This document shows positions 17,139 through 28,764 of a stretch of DNA of 64,000 nt, piece by piece. The notes beneath the pieces were generated by a model. That model was not told where the DNA came from, did not search any database, and was given only the letters and a program-made list of their open reading frames with translations. Each line of letters starts with the position of its first letter. The stretch's first letter is position 1. The stretch comes from Trichomonas vaginalis G3 (taxonomy: Eukaryota > Parabasalia > Trichomonadida > Trichomonadidae), in assembly GCF_026262505.1 (NCBI RefSeq), contig NC_067206.1, forward strand, positions 27,357,896-27,421,895. Reading direction: 5' to 3'. A program made the translations under genes and the position numbers.

Positions 17139-19107
17139 TTATATATAATAATAAAAATGTTTTTACCCGAAAAGTGACGGAAAAGTGACAAAACATGAAA
17201 ACATATATAATTTGTGAAAAGCGACACAAAAAGTGACATTTAAAAAAGTGACGCCATTAATATGATGTAAATAACAACGGTTTTGGTTTTGTCACCGGCT
17301 GGTCGGCTGGGGTTCGGTCCTCCTCTTGGGTCTTGGGCAAAATTTCTTATGGGCTAGAGGGCGCAACGCGCCTGGAAGCCCCACTTACCTGACCTTGGGT
17401 TGTTATTAATTCGATAATCTGTGAAGATATTTGTTTAAGGGTTGACCGACGTCCATTCAATTTTTGAGAGGGTATTCAAAATTTATTGATATTAAGTATC
17501 AAATATCTCGTTATCTATAATTTTTTAAAACATGGTTGTTTCAGATAATGTTTTACCTTAATGAGATGTATGCAACGAGAATGAATTTTCGGTCACAATA
17601 TTGTTCTATAAAAATTTCAAAATTTTTCGATTTTTCTTTCGATTGGAAAAATTTTTTATGGATAAATTTTTTACAGAAATACTATAGAATTTTTAGATAA
17701 AAACAGTGACATATCATGCATTATTGTACCCTTGATATAATGCAACAGATAAATCAGAAAAATAATGAGGTCGAAAAAACTCAAAAACGTTGACCGACCT
17801 CTTTTTATCAAAACACCGCTACACATCATAGATCATTTTGCAACAGCGCTCCTCCGCGGATTCGACATATTTAATAAATTAGCAAAAAAAGTATAAATCG
17901 TACTATTCGAATAGCACAATAGAAAGAATGAATATTAACAATTGTGTTTTTGATGATTAAAGGTTTGAAAAAGATAGTTTGAAAATAGGGCTGTACAAGA
18001 TTTAAAAAAACATTGCCGGGTTACCGTAGAGGCCTAAAAAAATCGCGCCTCGGCGGCAAGCCGCCTCGGCATTAAGAATGCGCATCTAAATTTTTATATG
18101 TCCTTCTTTCTTTTATTTTTCCCTTCCCTTTCTTTTCTTTTTCTTTTTTCCCTCCTCTTGCTCTCATTTACCTTTTTTTCCTTTTCTCATCATTTTTCAA
18201 AATTTAAAATTTTTATCAAAAATCTTGCCTATAAAAGCAGACTATGGAACCTTTTAATGCCTCTTAATCAATATTATACAGCATAAAGCATATTAAATGA
18301 AAGTAATTACGTATAAATTTATTTTATTATCTTATTTATTAATTCTTTGGCATGTATTGTTTAATATTAACTTTTCTGTACATTAAATATGATATCTCCA
18401 AAGTATGAATGCCTTGTAACGAAACGAAAACTTATTTTATGTTGAATATTTGTCACAAACATTAGATTATTAAAATATATGTTGGATATCCCTTAGTATG
18501 AGACTTCATGACTCTTGTTGTCTAACGTGAGCTTTGGATTGCAAGCTCTGTGGTTAACGAACATAAATTAATTGTAAAGTTTTCAAAAATTTTCATCGTT
18601 TCTATCAGCATCTATTTTTCCTTTAAAATAATATATTTGTATGAATACAATATTTAGTAATTTTTTTATTTCCCATAATTTCATTCAAAATTTCAGAAAA
18701 AATTAATTTCTATTCAATATTATTTCAGCTTCAAAACACTTCATTCTTATAGATGTTGATTCACTAAAGTGTGATTCTATTTATATGAGGTAGGGGCATG
18801 AGGCTCGGCAAGTCTTATTGCTTTTTACCTCAATTTAGGTATTAAATAATTATAATGATTCATAGTGGCCGCTGCTGACTGGCCATCAGCAGTCCCCTGG
18901 CCAAGATTAATATAATTATTTAATACTTATCCAGTTTTACATCAATAACAACAAAGCTAATCAATCATCATTCAGAAATGCGGGAAATTACTACTAATAT
19001 TAAAGATTGATAGACATTAGGCTGGCCACCTTCTGTCTAATATCTTTACGAATAAAAATAATACTTTTTAAAACAAATTATTTAATAAATTTTATTAAAA
19101 AACAAAA
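17139..19107. other. Gene-free region at the Maverick edge
   Basis: The first 200 bases have several AAAAGTGAC units (17173, 17185, 17230). Bases 17290-17400 are unusually GC-rich for the window, and 18012-18080 hold a GC-rich imperfect palindrome (GCCTCGGCGG and its partners). A pyrimidine tract lies at 18098-18185, and a large palindrome at 18839-18926. I see no gene. The Maverick terminal repeat probably lies here, but its partner is outside the window. Confidence 0.6.
18839..18926. repeat. Perfect-armed palindrome with nested GC-rich core
   Basis: GTATTAAATAATTATA (18839-18854) faces its exact complement (18911-18926). Inside are TGGCC/GGCCA arms and CTGCTGA/TCAGCAG arms (18872-18878, 18886-18892). 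The whole could form a cruciform or long hairpin. It lies 180 bp from the 3' end of the hAT-type transposase gene. Confidence 0.8.
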
Positions 19108-21243
19108 TCAAATATCAAATTGATCATCATTCAACTTGATGAAGAAGCGGCATGCTACATATTCTTCTTTGCATGATTCGTTCATTGAATTTCTTGTCTT
19201 TCGCAATTCAGATATTACACGTTCTACATCTGCTTCACTGCACGAAAGTGACATCATCCTTTTTCCAATTGGTCTTATTGCTTTTAGTTGCTTTATGCCA
19301 TTCATGTACCAAAACTTGCCATCATTTTGAGCAAGATGATGACCATTTATAAGATGGGAATCATCTTGCTCTATGAAGAAATCGTAAGCATCACTCAATT
19401 CCTTGGCTCTATCGTCTTTATTGATCGTTGGATCAACTGTTGATTCGGCAATTGCTCTTTGTCTGAGGATTGTTATCATGAATGTGTATAGATCTTTTAT
19501 CTCTTCATCTACAACATCCCAGACCAAGGAATTCCTCGAACCATCGGCATTTGTTTCGGCTGCATGATCGTCGTTAAGCATTTGTTCCTCTTCTGCTTGC
19601 TGGATCTCTTCATCATGCTCGGCTACCTCGTCAACACGTTCTGTTCGTTCTTCTTCAAGGATTTCGCCGAGTTTCTCAAATGTGATCTCGCGATTGATGA
19701 TCCTCAGGGAAGGAATCGTTGGGACTTGCACATCTTTCAACTGCATTATAGGTGGATAGCTTGTCTTTCCTCCAAAACCCTTCTTGTCTCTGATGATCTT
19801 CCTTGCTAACGGTGTAAAGCCGAAAGCAAACCGAAGCAAATCAATTCTACCATATTCTTTCATATCATTTTTGAATATTGTAGTGATTGATCGGAGAATC
19901 TCTTCACCATCTGGCGTTAATCTTCCTGCCATTTCATCCAACATCCCTTGGCACTGTTGTATCATCAGGAATGCATAAGCACCCATGGACTTGTTGGATT
20001 CCAGCCATAATTGAAGTTGCTTTAATGGCTTGAATATCATTAAAGCATCTTTAAAGAGTGGAGGAATTCCATCACGTGTCCATTGTAACTGTTCACGTGT
20101 AGCTCTGGAAAGGGATAGTGGAAGATCTCCACTTCTTAAAGCAGTATTAATTGTTTCCAGATTATCAAAGATGAAAAACAGAGTATCATATATGTAGAGC
20201 CAGCGAGTTTCCGGGATTGATGGAACCCTGATCTTGTATCTCGCTCTCATATCGTGATTCTTAAAGATAATGATAATCTGGTGAACTCTATTCATCAGTT
20301 CATTCAACAATGGACATTGCTTACGTGCGTGGACAATAGCATTGTTCAAGACGTGGTTAAGGCAACGAATGTACACGGTTTGTAAGCCAGGGAAAAGGGC
20401 TCCTTCTGGCCTCCAGTGGCAGAGTCCTTTAACCTGGGCTGGCAAACCATCTCCGACTACTCCAGCTACGTGGTTTTTATTAACGTTAAGAGAATCAAAC
20501 CATGTATGGTAGTCCTCGTATGTCCAATTAGTCGAAATTGTTGTGTCGAAGAATTGGTGGCGATCTGTTTTGCCTGGATTGCACACACAAGAGAATAGAC
20601 TATGACGGCTGCTGTGTGTTCCGCAGTCCAGGGAAATTGAGAAGATGCGGAATTCCTCGCAGAACTTTAGGCCCCGAGAGGAGTCTGTTTTGCCTAAAGT
20701 AATCAATGCCTCTCTGACACCGCGCCGTGTGAACTCAATGTCTGGGATTGTAAAGTTGATGCCCTGTTCGCGATTGACTTTATTTTTAAGCCATTTGGCG
20801 AAGCTCTCTAGGAAGCTTTTAAATGCTGGCTTCATTGTGGCATAAAGGCTTATATCTAGGCTCGCAATAAGCCTGGCAATGATCTCTTCTAACGAAGGAT
20901 CATTACCAGAGCCAACTGCTTGCTGAGTATTCTCAACTTGGTGCTCAGCAGGAACGTAGTTGGGCATTGGGAGTAAAAATTTGCACTTATGATCTTTAAA
21001 ATCATTTTTCCTGCTTTTTTTAATGCATCGCACGAACTGCCCTTGAACTAATGTTTCACTACATTCGGCACAGTATGTAAAGAGCCTTCCTTTGTCTGAT
21101 TGATTAGGCTCATTCTCATAATAGCCGCTCGTAGTGAAACATTTTTTTCCACACTTTGTTTCCAATGTTTCAGGAGTTGGTGGATATTTCGTCTTCTTAA
21201 ATGGAATCCACTCATCATATACATGAGGATCCCATGCAGTCAT
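19108..21243 (-). CDS. hAT-type transposase, intact
   Basis: An uninterrupted 711-residue frame from ATG at 21243. The N-terminal 90 residues have paired cysteines (CGKKC, YCAEC, a KDHKC) that could form a zinc-binding DNA-recognition domain. The central catalytic-type region has DCGTHSSRHSLFSCVC, VVGDGLPAQVKGLCH and CLNHVLNNAI. ETRWLYIYDTLFFI follows near residue 350. The C-terminus carries the hAT dimerisation-type signature SCSEADVERVISELRKTRNS. hAT enzymes excise and reinsert elements with 8-bp duplications. I could not find the element's terminal repeats with confidence. An intact long frame suggests recent activity or selection. Confidence 0.75.
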   Translation of the reverse strand: MTAWDPHVYDEWIPFKKTKYPPTPETLETKCGKKCFTTSGYYENEPNQSDKGRLFTYCAECSETLVQGQFVRCIKKSRKNDFKDHKCKFLLPMPNYVPAEHQVENTQQAVGSGNDPSLEEIIARLIASLDISLYATMKPAFKSFLESFAKWLKNKVNREQGINFTIPDIEFTRRGVREALITLGKTDSSRGLKFCEEFRIFSISLDCGTHSSRHSLFSCVCNPGKTDRHQFFDTTISTNWTYEDYHTWFDSLNVNKNHVAGVVGDGLPAQVKGLCHWRPEGALFPGLQTVYIRCLNHVLNNAIVHARKQCPLLNELMNRVHQIIIIFKNHDMRARYKIRVPSIPETRWLYIYDTLFFIFDNLETINTALRSGDLPLSLSRATREQLQWTRDGIPPLFKDALMIFKPLKQLQLWLESNKSMGAYAFLMIQQCQGMLDEMAGRLTPDGEEILRSITTIFKNDMKEYGRIDLLRFAFGFTPLARKIIRDKKGFGGKTSYPPIMQLKDVQVPTIPSLRIINREITFEKLGEILEEERTERVDEVAEHDEEIQQAEEEQMLNDDHAAETNADGSRNSLVWDVVDEEIKDLYTFMITILRQRAIAESTVDPTINKDDRAKELSDAYDFFIEQDDSHLINGHHLAQNDGKFWYMNGIKQLKAIRPIGKRMMSLSCSEADVERVISELRKTRNSMNESCKEEYVACRFFIKLNDDQFDI

Positions 21244-23363
21244 AATAAAAATAAAGCTTTTTGAATATATTCAATTTTTAAATGATATTTTCACGGGTTA
21301 AATATAAAATAAAGAATAAGATGTAAATTATTAAAATATTTAATTTTAAATTTTGAACCCGTGATAAATATTTTTTTGCATTGTTATTAATAATGAAAAA
21401 TAAAGCTTATTTCAATGAAAATTGTTCTGCAAATTTATTTCACTTTTGACCTCACTTTTTCCGTAATTCAATTTTTTACTTTTAATATTTTAGATCTTCA
21501 TAATATCATTTGAAAAATTAACCATATAAAAAAATCAAGTTATCAATTCACTTTTTCCGTAATTCAAAAATCAAAAATATAAATAATATATCTTTTTATC
21601 AAATATTATTATTATATTCTATGAAAAATGAGGTCCGGAAATTTTGCGGATTCCCGTAACTCAATTTTACGGAAAAAGTGCAGTAAACTATTCAAAATAC
21701 GGAAAATTGGTGTAAACTAATGATTTTACGGTAAAATCACGGAAAGTCCCGGAAGAATATATGTGCCTATATGAAATTATACAAAAATGAATCAAACGCG
21801 TTTTAAAAGATTGTTCTTGTATTATAAATGCTATTCGCAGATTTATTAGTTGAAGAAAATTACCAAATTTTTGCCGATTTACAAAAAATGATTTACAAAG
21901 CATATTTTTATAAGGCTTAAAAATCTTTAAAATGTGACCGGTGACGGAAATCCATGGTAACCAACCGCGGTTCCCGTTTGGAATGCCATAATTTGAAAAT
22001 AAATTTTTTTGTTTTGATTTTTTTCTATAAAAATTTTCTTTATTTTTAAAAAACTCCTCCATTTTGGAATGTTGCTAGAATTACAAACGGCAAAAAGAAT
22101 TAATTATTGCTGAATATATATTTATTCCGTTCCAAATTGAAGTGTTTTGCAAAATGAGAATAATATCCCAAAGTTTTTTTGTATTATTCTTATAATCAAA
22201 ATATTGATTCCTAACACCATATATCCATGTGTAACAGATTTTATAGAATAGTAATTCAAGCTGAATTATTCAGATATTGAAATCTGATCAATATCTAATA
22301 ATACAGATGGTATATTCAAATAGTTGTTTAAAAATGAATAGCTTCTTTGTATAAAAATGAATATTTTGTCACAAACTTTATATCATTCCCATTATATTTA
22401 TTTCAGTAAAATTTATTGGCACTATATACAATTTTGGAAAATTGAATATCATTTTATTACATATGTACTAATTTAATAAATGATCAAATTGCCAAAATCT
22501 TGAAATCGATTTCTAAAGTTGCTCAAAAATCGGAATACGTACAATTAATAATATCTTCATATGATGTTATTTGATTTGGTATACGAATTTTTTTCGCCGA
22601 CATACCTTCCTGAAAAGATACGAACGATTTCGTTAATTTTAAAAAATTTGACATTGTTTATCTTAGCAAATGAATGTTAATTCTATTTTTGTAGAAATTA
22701 TCATCAAAAAACTGTTTTGTAAAATTCGATTTCAATTGGAAAAAAGTAAAAAAAGAAATATGCATCAGAAATGAACCAAGTTTAGTTGGTGTCTAAATAT
22801 TTGCTAGCATTGATTTTAACAACTGAGTTATAATATCGAAGCTGATGCGCGAGAATTTCAGATATTTAATGATTCAACATGCTCTAGTTTTTTCTCAGTT
22901 CAATCTCCTTCCATACTCTTGCTTGTACCAGTAAGATCGCACCAAAATTCTCAAAAATTAAGATCTCCAAATTTTATGTCCAACTCCAATTATCAAACGC
23001 CCTCATTAACGCCACTCATAGCCATCTTTCATGCAAAAGAATCATGCTACAGCTTAGTTGAATGTCATTTATGCAAATATAAATATCTTTTTCAAATTTC
23101 AAACAAATTTTTGCCACTTTTTGAAAGAAGATAAGGTAACAAACATTTTAAAATGCAAAACCTAGACTTAAACTATGCCGAAATGTGAGCTCACCGTTAC
23201 GGTTTTTTCTTTTTTTGGGGGCTCGCAAGCTCGCCACCCAAAGAAAAAACCGTAACGGTGACTAACATTTAGGAAAAATTTTCATATCCATCTAAGGTGG
23301 CCGTTTCTGGTTGATAAACCCAAAATCTGGGAAAAGCCAGCACATCTTGGTTCATTCTGCAAA
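21244..23363. other. Gene-free AT-rich region
   Basis: No convincing gene. It contains an inverted repeat CACGGGTT / AACCCGTG (about 21292-21364), several CACTTTTTCCGTAATTCAA or TTACGGAAAAAGTG units in both orientations (21448, 21551, 21669), and the hairpin at 23181-23270. The open stretch 21688-22062 on the minus strand has low-complexity lysine/phenylalanine composition and is not credible as a gene. Confidence 0.5.
23181..23270. repeat. Long hairpin built on CACCGTTACGG arms
   Basis: CACCGTTACGGTTTTTTC with its T/G run (23192-23219) faces CCCAAAGAAAAAACCGTAACGGTG (23237-23260), separated by a GC-rich loop with two GCTCGC units. The outer flanks (AAATGT.AG / CT.ACATTT) also pair partly. 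No gene overlaps. It could be a folded MITE or a solo end. Confidence 0.75.
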
Positions 23364-24693
23364 TTGATTACAATAAACATTAATATTAATTATAATCCGA
23401 GCAAAGTTGAAGATATCATAATACAATTAACTGATATTCAAGATAAAGCTATCATGCTTTACAAAATTTTGACGGAAAAACAGTTTAAATACTCAGTTTT
23501 TTACAACCATTCAAAACATACTCTAACATTATCTGAAGCGCAGGCCTTTGATTCTAAAATAACAAATGTACTTGATAATATATCTCTTAACGAGCACATG
23601 AAAATTTTATTGGTATCTGACAATTTCTTATATTCATTGACAAAATTAATTTGTTTAATCGAATATATCAAAAATCCAAAAGAAACGCAACAAGGTTGTT
23701 CAAATCATTTTGTAAACAGGATTTTCAAGACTTCCCCTCCAACTATTTCTCTTTTTTTTGAAGAATCTAATGTATGTTGCAAACGTATTTTTCTACTTCC
23801 ATTTTTTTTAATTTTTCTTTTCGAATTCATTCGTCTAACCAATATATTTCGAGCACGTAGTGGTGAGAGATTATTGGGGGCTTTTTTGGAGGAGTGAAAG
23901 TTTCATATACCTGGACATTCAACAATATAATAGAGGCATGCTTTTTCGACAAATTCAATGAAATAAAAAGTAATTACACTCTCTCGAAGATTGTTTCACT
24001 CATAAATAATGAAACTCTCCGCCAACATATTGAGGAAGAATTAGGGCCTAAAGTCACTAAGGAAATACTTGAAGCTATTCACGAAGCCGAAAAGATAGAT
24101 GAAACAAAAAATTTAAACAAAAAGACTTATATCGCCCTAATTTTCGCATTTGGTACAATTGCTTTGAAATATTTGGCTGAATTTATAGTGGCATTATGTA
24201 TTATTAACATTGAAGAAGAATTTGGTGATAGTCCAATGGTAAGGTTGAAAAAGAGACTTAAAAAATATTCCTTTTCAAGCATATATCTTTTGGGAGTAAT
24301 TATCCGATTCAAGAGGAAAAAGTAACCAGACATTTCAATCGATAATCAGATCCCTCTAGAAAATCTGATCAATGATGAATCATCAGTACTTACAAGCTCT
24401 ATCCAAGAGGCCACTGAACAAGTTGAAAATGATATTAGTGAAATTTTGGTACAAATGGATTGTTCTTTTAAGAAGATCAAACAAATCCGAGAAGTTCTCA
24501 CATTCTGGGTATTCCAACGAATGGCATGGAGACTAAAAAAACTAAAGAGCAAAAATTTGCCGACCCTTTATACCCTGTTACGTTGGGGGTCAAATTTCGA
24601 AGATATCAACAAGCGAATACAGCGCTCCAACTAATTAAGCAAGAAATAGAAGGAGAAATTTCTAATTTAGAAAAAAAAGTGAAAGAATATTCA
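23364..24693 (+). pseudogene. Unrecognised gene, broken by stops and frameshifts, 3' end displaced by element C
   Basis: Coding-like sequence runs through three frames: 23364-23897, then 23894-24325 and on past a TAA to about 24510, then 24526 to the element at 24694. The pieces are lysine/glutamate/isoleucine-rich and helical, with a hydrophobic segment near 23780-23840 (RIFLLPFFLIFLFEFI) and another near 24150 (ALIFAFGTIALKYLAEFIVAL), so the product may be a membrane or coiled-coil protein. The first open frame has no ATG at its start. After element C the frame resumes for about 12 codons (SDYLKNKNMNNKK) to a TAG near 27183. No family recognised. Confidence 0.45.
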
Positions 24694-27134
24694 ATTAAGG
24701 ATGGGCACTCATTAGGGTGATGAAAAAAATCAAGTCTAGCAAAGTCAATATATTAAAAACAGTGAAGACTATTATATAGCATTATAGTGCACAAGATCAA
24801 ATATTTAGTGATGCATTTCTCGAACTTATTTTATTTATAAGTTAACCTTGAAACATGAATTTTAGTATATCATGAGCATATTTTTTTCTAATTTTGCAAT
24901 ACTTATAATATCATACCAGGATTCATGTGGAAGTCTAATATTTGGTATATAATATTCTTACAATAAATGTATTAATTCAATTATATTCAAAATGATGGGT
25001 CGCAATTTTTACTGAAATTGCAAATTTAATTTCAACAATGAAATTATTGTTTAAAAAAATAGCACAACAGCAAGATGGACAATCATATATAGAATTATAA
25101 TGCTCCATATAATGCTTTGATTTGATGCGTATATAATGTTATTTTTCGAACATCTTTGTAAAAAATTGATTTTTGTAATTTTTGAAAAAATTCGATTTTA
25201 TTTCGAGATTTCCTCTATAGGTGAAGTATATTGAACAATATTCCTATGGGAGAAAATAATTGTAAGTATAAGTACTTTCATTAATACTATGGGTGCCATG
25301 GTTATCGCTCAAACAATCAAGTTATATCTCGATTGCGTAAATTGAAATTTTGCTATTTTCTAAATTCACGGCAACAACATTCTTTTATCCTGATCGTACA
25401 TCACAATATTTGAATGTGCGACCATTTGTTCAAGAAACCGTCAAGTTATTCTTCATTTTTCATGCCGCGGCGAACAAAAGCAGTTGCAAAGCGTATAAAG
25501 AACTTAGTTCAAAGCGCGAAAAATAGGGTAGAGCCATATGTCGTCAACACTGTTGAATTTGTGCTATCTGTATTATTGAGCGGCGCTACATTTTGCCAAT
25601 CAGAATTTCAATTCATGCTGAATAACATCAAAGTTCCGTCAGAAGCTACATTTCATCGAGTCCAAGAAAAGGTTGGTCGTGTTATCATAGAAGTTGCCAG
25701 AGAATCTGTTAATTATTGGAAATCTCGAATGAGAAAATGTTCGGGACTTTTGTTTGACGGTTCTTGGAGTCAGAGAAGAAATGCAATGTTTTGCTATGTA
25801 CAATTTGTAGAAGAGAAACTCAAAAAAATTGTAGATTGGGAAGTGATATCTAAATCTTTTAAAAATTTCAAAGGTAATTTCAACGGAAAATCAAATGAAA
25901 TGGAATTTGAAGGCTTAAAAAGAATGCTGAAGCGTTGGAATAATGAAAAACGTGTAAATTTTTTTGTGCATGATGGCGATGTCAAAATTGTTTCTACAAT
26001 CAAAAATACGTTCAAAGGTATCAGAGAATACAGAGATCCTGGACATTTTCTTAACAATATACAGAAAAAGCTCAAACTGCCAGAATTCAGAATCTTATCT
26101 AGCATTTCAAAGAATTTATTGCGTTGGCTTAGGCAACTTCTCAATGACACACATATGTCAATTAAAACAAAGAAGTTTTTATGGTTGAATTCCGCTAAAC
26201 ATTATGCCGGAAATCATAAATTTTGTCCAGATCCTGAAAAATGCAAGATGATTAAACCATGGAAATATGCAAAAAATAAAACTGCTATAAAAACACTTAA
26301 AAATTCCTCGAAGATACCGTAAAAATCTTTGATATGGTAAAAAAGATTCATTCAACTCAAGTAGTTGAATCGATAAACCATATCAAAGCAATGCTTGCTA
26401 ATAAAAATATTAATTGGCATGCTTCTTGGCCAATTAGGATGGCAGTCACAATATTGCATTTCAATGAAAGTATGTTTGAAACGATTGTAGCAATAAGATA
26501 CAGGTTAAATTTACCAACAATGCCAGAAATGATGAACAGATATTTCAGAATGTATGATACAACAAAAGATTTAATCAAAGCATTCAAAAATTCAAAGCAA
26601 GTTCAAAAAAAGTTTGCGGCATTAAGAGCTATAAAGAGAGGTCTTCAAGCTACCGATGATCGTATTACTCTTAAATCACATAAATAATTATTAAATTTAT
26701 TTCACCCTCAAAACATCATAATCTTGCACCTTCTTTGAATAAACACTTTCACCTTCTATTTTTAATTAATGTTTTTTAATTGTCCAAAATTTTTAGATTA
26801 TATAAGATATAATTTTTTATAAAAGTATTATTTTCTAAAAGATAAGTATATATTCTTAATCACAAAACCTAGCATTTTATCATATCTATATATCAGCTTC
26901 CTAAATATAATACTCATATAGTTAGTATGATTTTAATGTTTTTGAACATGAAACGAAAATATGATTACAATCATATAACATAATGGAGTTATTGATATAA
27001 CTTATATGGATGATACATTAAGAAGTCTTCCAACAATATAGATATAGTTGTAGATTCCTATAATTCCTTTTATATTGTGAGATAATAACATTTTTATGCT
27101 GTCAGGAGCCTATGAGTGCCCATCCTTAAGAGTC
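24694..27134. mobile_element. Element C: Mutator-like element with 11-bp target duplication
   Basis: The ends carry short inverted repeats (TTAAGGATGGGCACTCAT from about 24695, and its complement ATGAGTGCCCATCCTTAA ending near 27130). They are flanked by the identical direct repeat AAGAATATTCA at 24683-24693 and 27135-27145. An 11-bp duplication fits Mutator-like insertion. Inside is a Mutator-type transposase with one frameshift (25414-26687), so this is a formerly autonomous copy. The left inverted repeat appears trimmed by a few bases relative to the right (right end has GAGTC beyond TTAA). It inserted into the coding sequence of the 23364 gene. Confidence 0.8.
25414..26687 (+). pseudogene. 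Mutator-like transposase of element C, one frameshift
   Basis: The frame from ATG at 25414 runs 302 residues to 26322, and the continuation in the next frame (IFDMVKKIHSTQVVESINHIKAML) runs to 26687. Landmarks of a DDE-type Mutator/Kolobok-like transposase are LLFDGSWSQRRNAMF (first aspartate), then VVDWE-like strands, FVHDGDVKIVSTI (second aspartate), RDPGHFLNNIQKKL, a possible zinc site HYAGNHKFCPDPEKC, and the VVESINH segment, a candidate for the third acidic residue after the frameshift. A different start at the internal MPRRTKAVAKRIKN (codon 18) is possible. The single frameshift near 26315-26330 disables it. Assignment rests on motif order and on the 11-bp duplication. Confidence 0.65.
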
Positions 27135-27789
27135 AAGAATATTCAGATTATTTGAAAAATAAGAATATGAATAATAAGAAGTAGAAATCTAATATTTCTA
27201 GAAGTAGTCACGCCCCAAATTTTTTCATGTTACTTTATTTTTCCAATTTTCCACAACTTTTAATTTTTGTTTAAAATATCTTCTCGATAAAGATTTTGAT
27301 TAATCAGTTAAATAGTCCCATATACATAGTGATTTATTCCTCTGCAATATTTTAGTGCAAAATGAATATTTGATGTAAAGACTGCAAACTTCTGAATGAT
27401 TTAAAAATTTAAAACTTGATAATTATAAGATAACGTTTTATATTACTCTCATATTTTCTTGAAAATTTTAATGTAGAAGGAATAAGCAAGTTCTAATTCC
27501 TTATTTTATCAAATTTATAAAATAAAGAACAGAGAGTACATCAACTTTGATATAAAAGATAATAAGGATTAACTCTTTGCCTGTTTTAATGTATTTGATT
27601 GTAATTTATTATGATGAATTGTCAAATCTAAGAATAATCAAATGAACATCAACATTTTAATCAAATTAAACACGAAGCCAACTATAGATTATCGCTCTTA
27701 AAGTAAATGTTTCATAATGAGGGTAGAAATGTCATTTGATTTAATACAAATAGAGCGTAAGCAAAAATTTGAATTCTCAACAAAAATAA
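26688..27789. other. Gene-free stretch around the right end of element C
   Basis: Bases 26688-27134 are the noncoding right part of element C. Bases 27146-27183 are the displaced last codons of the interrupted gene. The rest, to 27789, is AT-rich with no gene or clear repeat visible. Confidence 0.6.
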
Positions 27790-28452
27790 ATGTTCCCGTT
27801 TTTATTTGCTTTTATCAAAAGTCTTGATGACTCAACATTAGCTCTCAACCAATTAATTGTAGGAGAATGGAACATATATCAGGAAGGTGTTAACTTCACC
27901 GAAGAACCAAATTATACCATCGAATTCCATAATGAACCATCTTCTAACCAAATTGTTGGATCATTTTGGGAAAATTCCGCAGAAACTGAATCAAAAGAAT
28001 TTCATGATATGGATTATGGACAGTTAGCTCAATTTGTTGTTGCATATAACAATTTAATGGGCGGTACTTTAATCGATTTCATTACACCATCCAGAACAGT
28101 TGCTACATTTGATTTCAAAATGACACAAGACCGTTTGATGATATGCAAAGGTAAGATTTTAAATAATTATACATATACTATGCAGATTACAAATCAATCA
28201 ATCTCCATTTTCGTATCAGGACTTGGAAGATCTGAAGTTCTTCAATTTAATGCTATCCGTCCTATGCCTGTTAAGAAACCAGGCATTTTTGGAAAATTCT
28301 CAACAATTATTTATATCATTGCTACGCTTTTTGTTGCTCAAGCAATTCTCTTATGCTTCTGCAACTGCAAGAAGAACCAATTACTAGAAGAGTACGAAAT
28401 TGCATCTGGACAAAGATTGCAAGATGTTAGAAATAAACATAAAGCTGACTAA
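27790..28452 (+). CDS. Type I membrane protein of unknown family
   Basis: A 220-residue frame from ATG. Residues 1-12 are hydrophobic (MFPFLFAFIKSL), a probable signal peptide. Residues 20-170 form a strand-rich luminal or extracellular domain with several NxT/S sites (NFTEE, NYTIE, NYTYT, NQSIS). A single membrane span sits at about 175-197 (IIYIIATLFVAQAILLCFCNC). The short basic cytosolic tail contains YEIASGQRLQ. The layout suggests an ER or secretory-pathway protein. I do not recognise the domain. Expression as a separate gene is likely, with the next start 310 bases away. Confidence 0.65.
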   Translation: MFPFLFAFIKSLDDSTLALNQLIVGEWNIYQEGVNFTEEPNYTIEFHNEPSSNQIVGSFWENSAETESKEFHDMDYGQLAQFVVAYNNLMGGTLIDFITPSRTVATFDFKMTQDRLMICKGKILNNYTYTMQITNQSISIFVSGLGRSEVLQFNAIRPMPVKKPGIFGKFSTIIYIIATLFVAQAILLCFCNCKKNQLLEEYEIASGQRLQDVRNKHKAD

Positions 28453-28764
28453 TATCAATTCAAAAAAAAATCAAATTGTAAACATTTTCTTTTTTGATAA
28501 AAATACGAAAAATTTAAAAAAATTATTTTTCAATTTTTAAAAATTGCCTGCTTATTATCATTGCCTTCTCTTGGATTACAACTGATCCTCATTATTCATT
28601 GTTTCTTTGATTATAATAAAATCTTTATCGAGTATTTGATAATATTTCTTTGTAAAAATTGTTAAATTTAATGGGATAAGGAGAACACATTTAAATGTGA
28701 ATGAAATGAAACCATAATTTTTGATGAATTATTTTCGAACGATAAAATACGTTAGCATCTAAGA

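Noticed and set aside
21688..22062. 124-codon minus-strand frame
   Set aside because: Low complexity and no domain; no initiator or repeat support.
19018..23310. GGCCACCTT at both ends as possible terminal repeats of one large element
   Set aside because: Only nine matching bases and no flanking duplication; chance similarity cannot be excluded.
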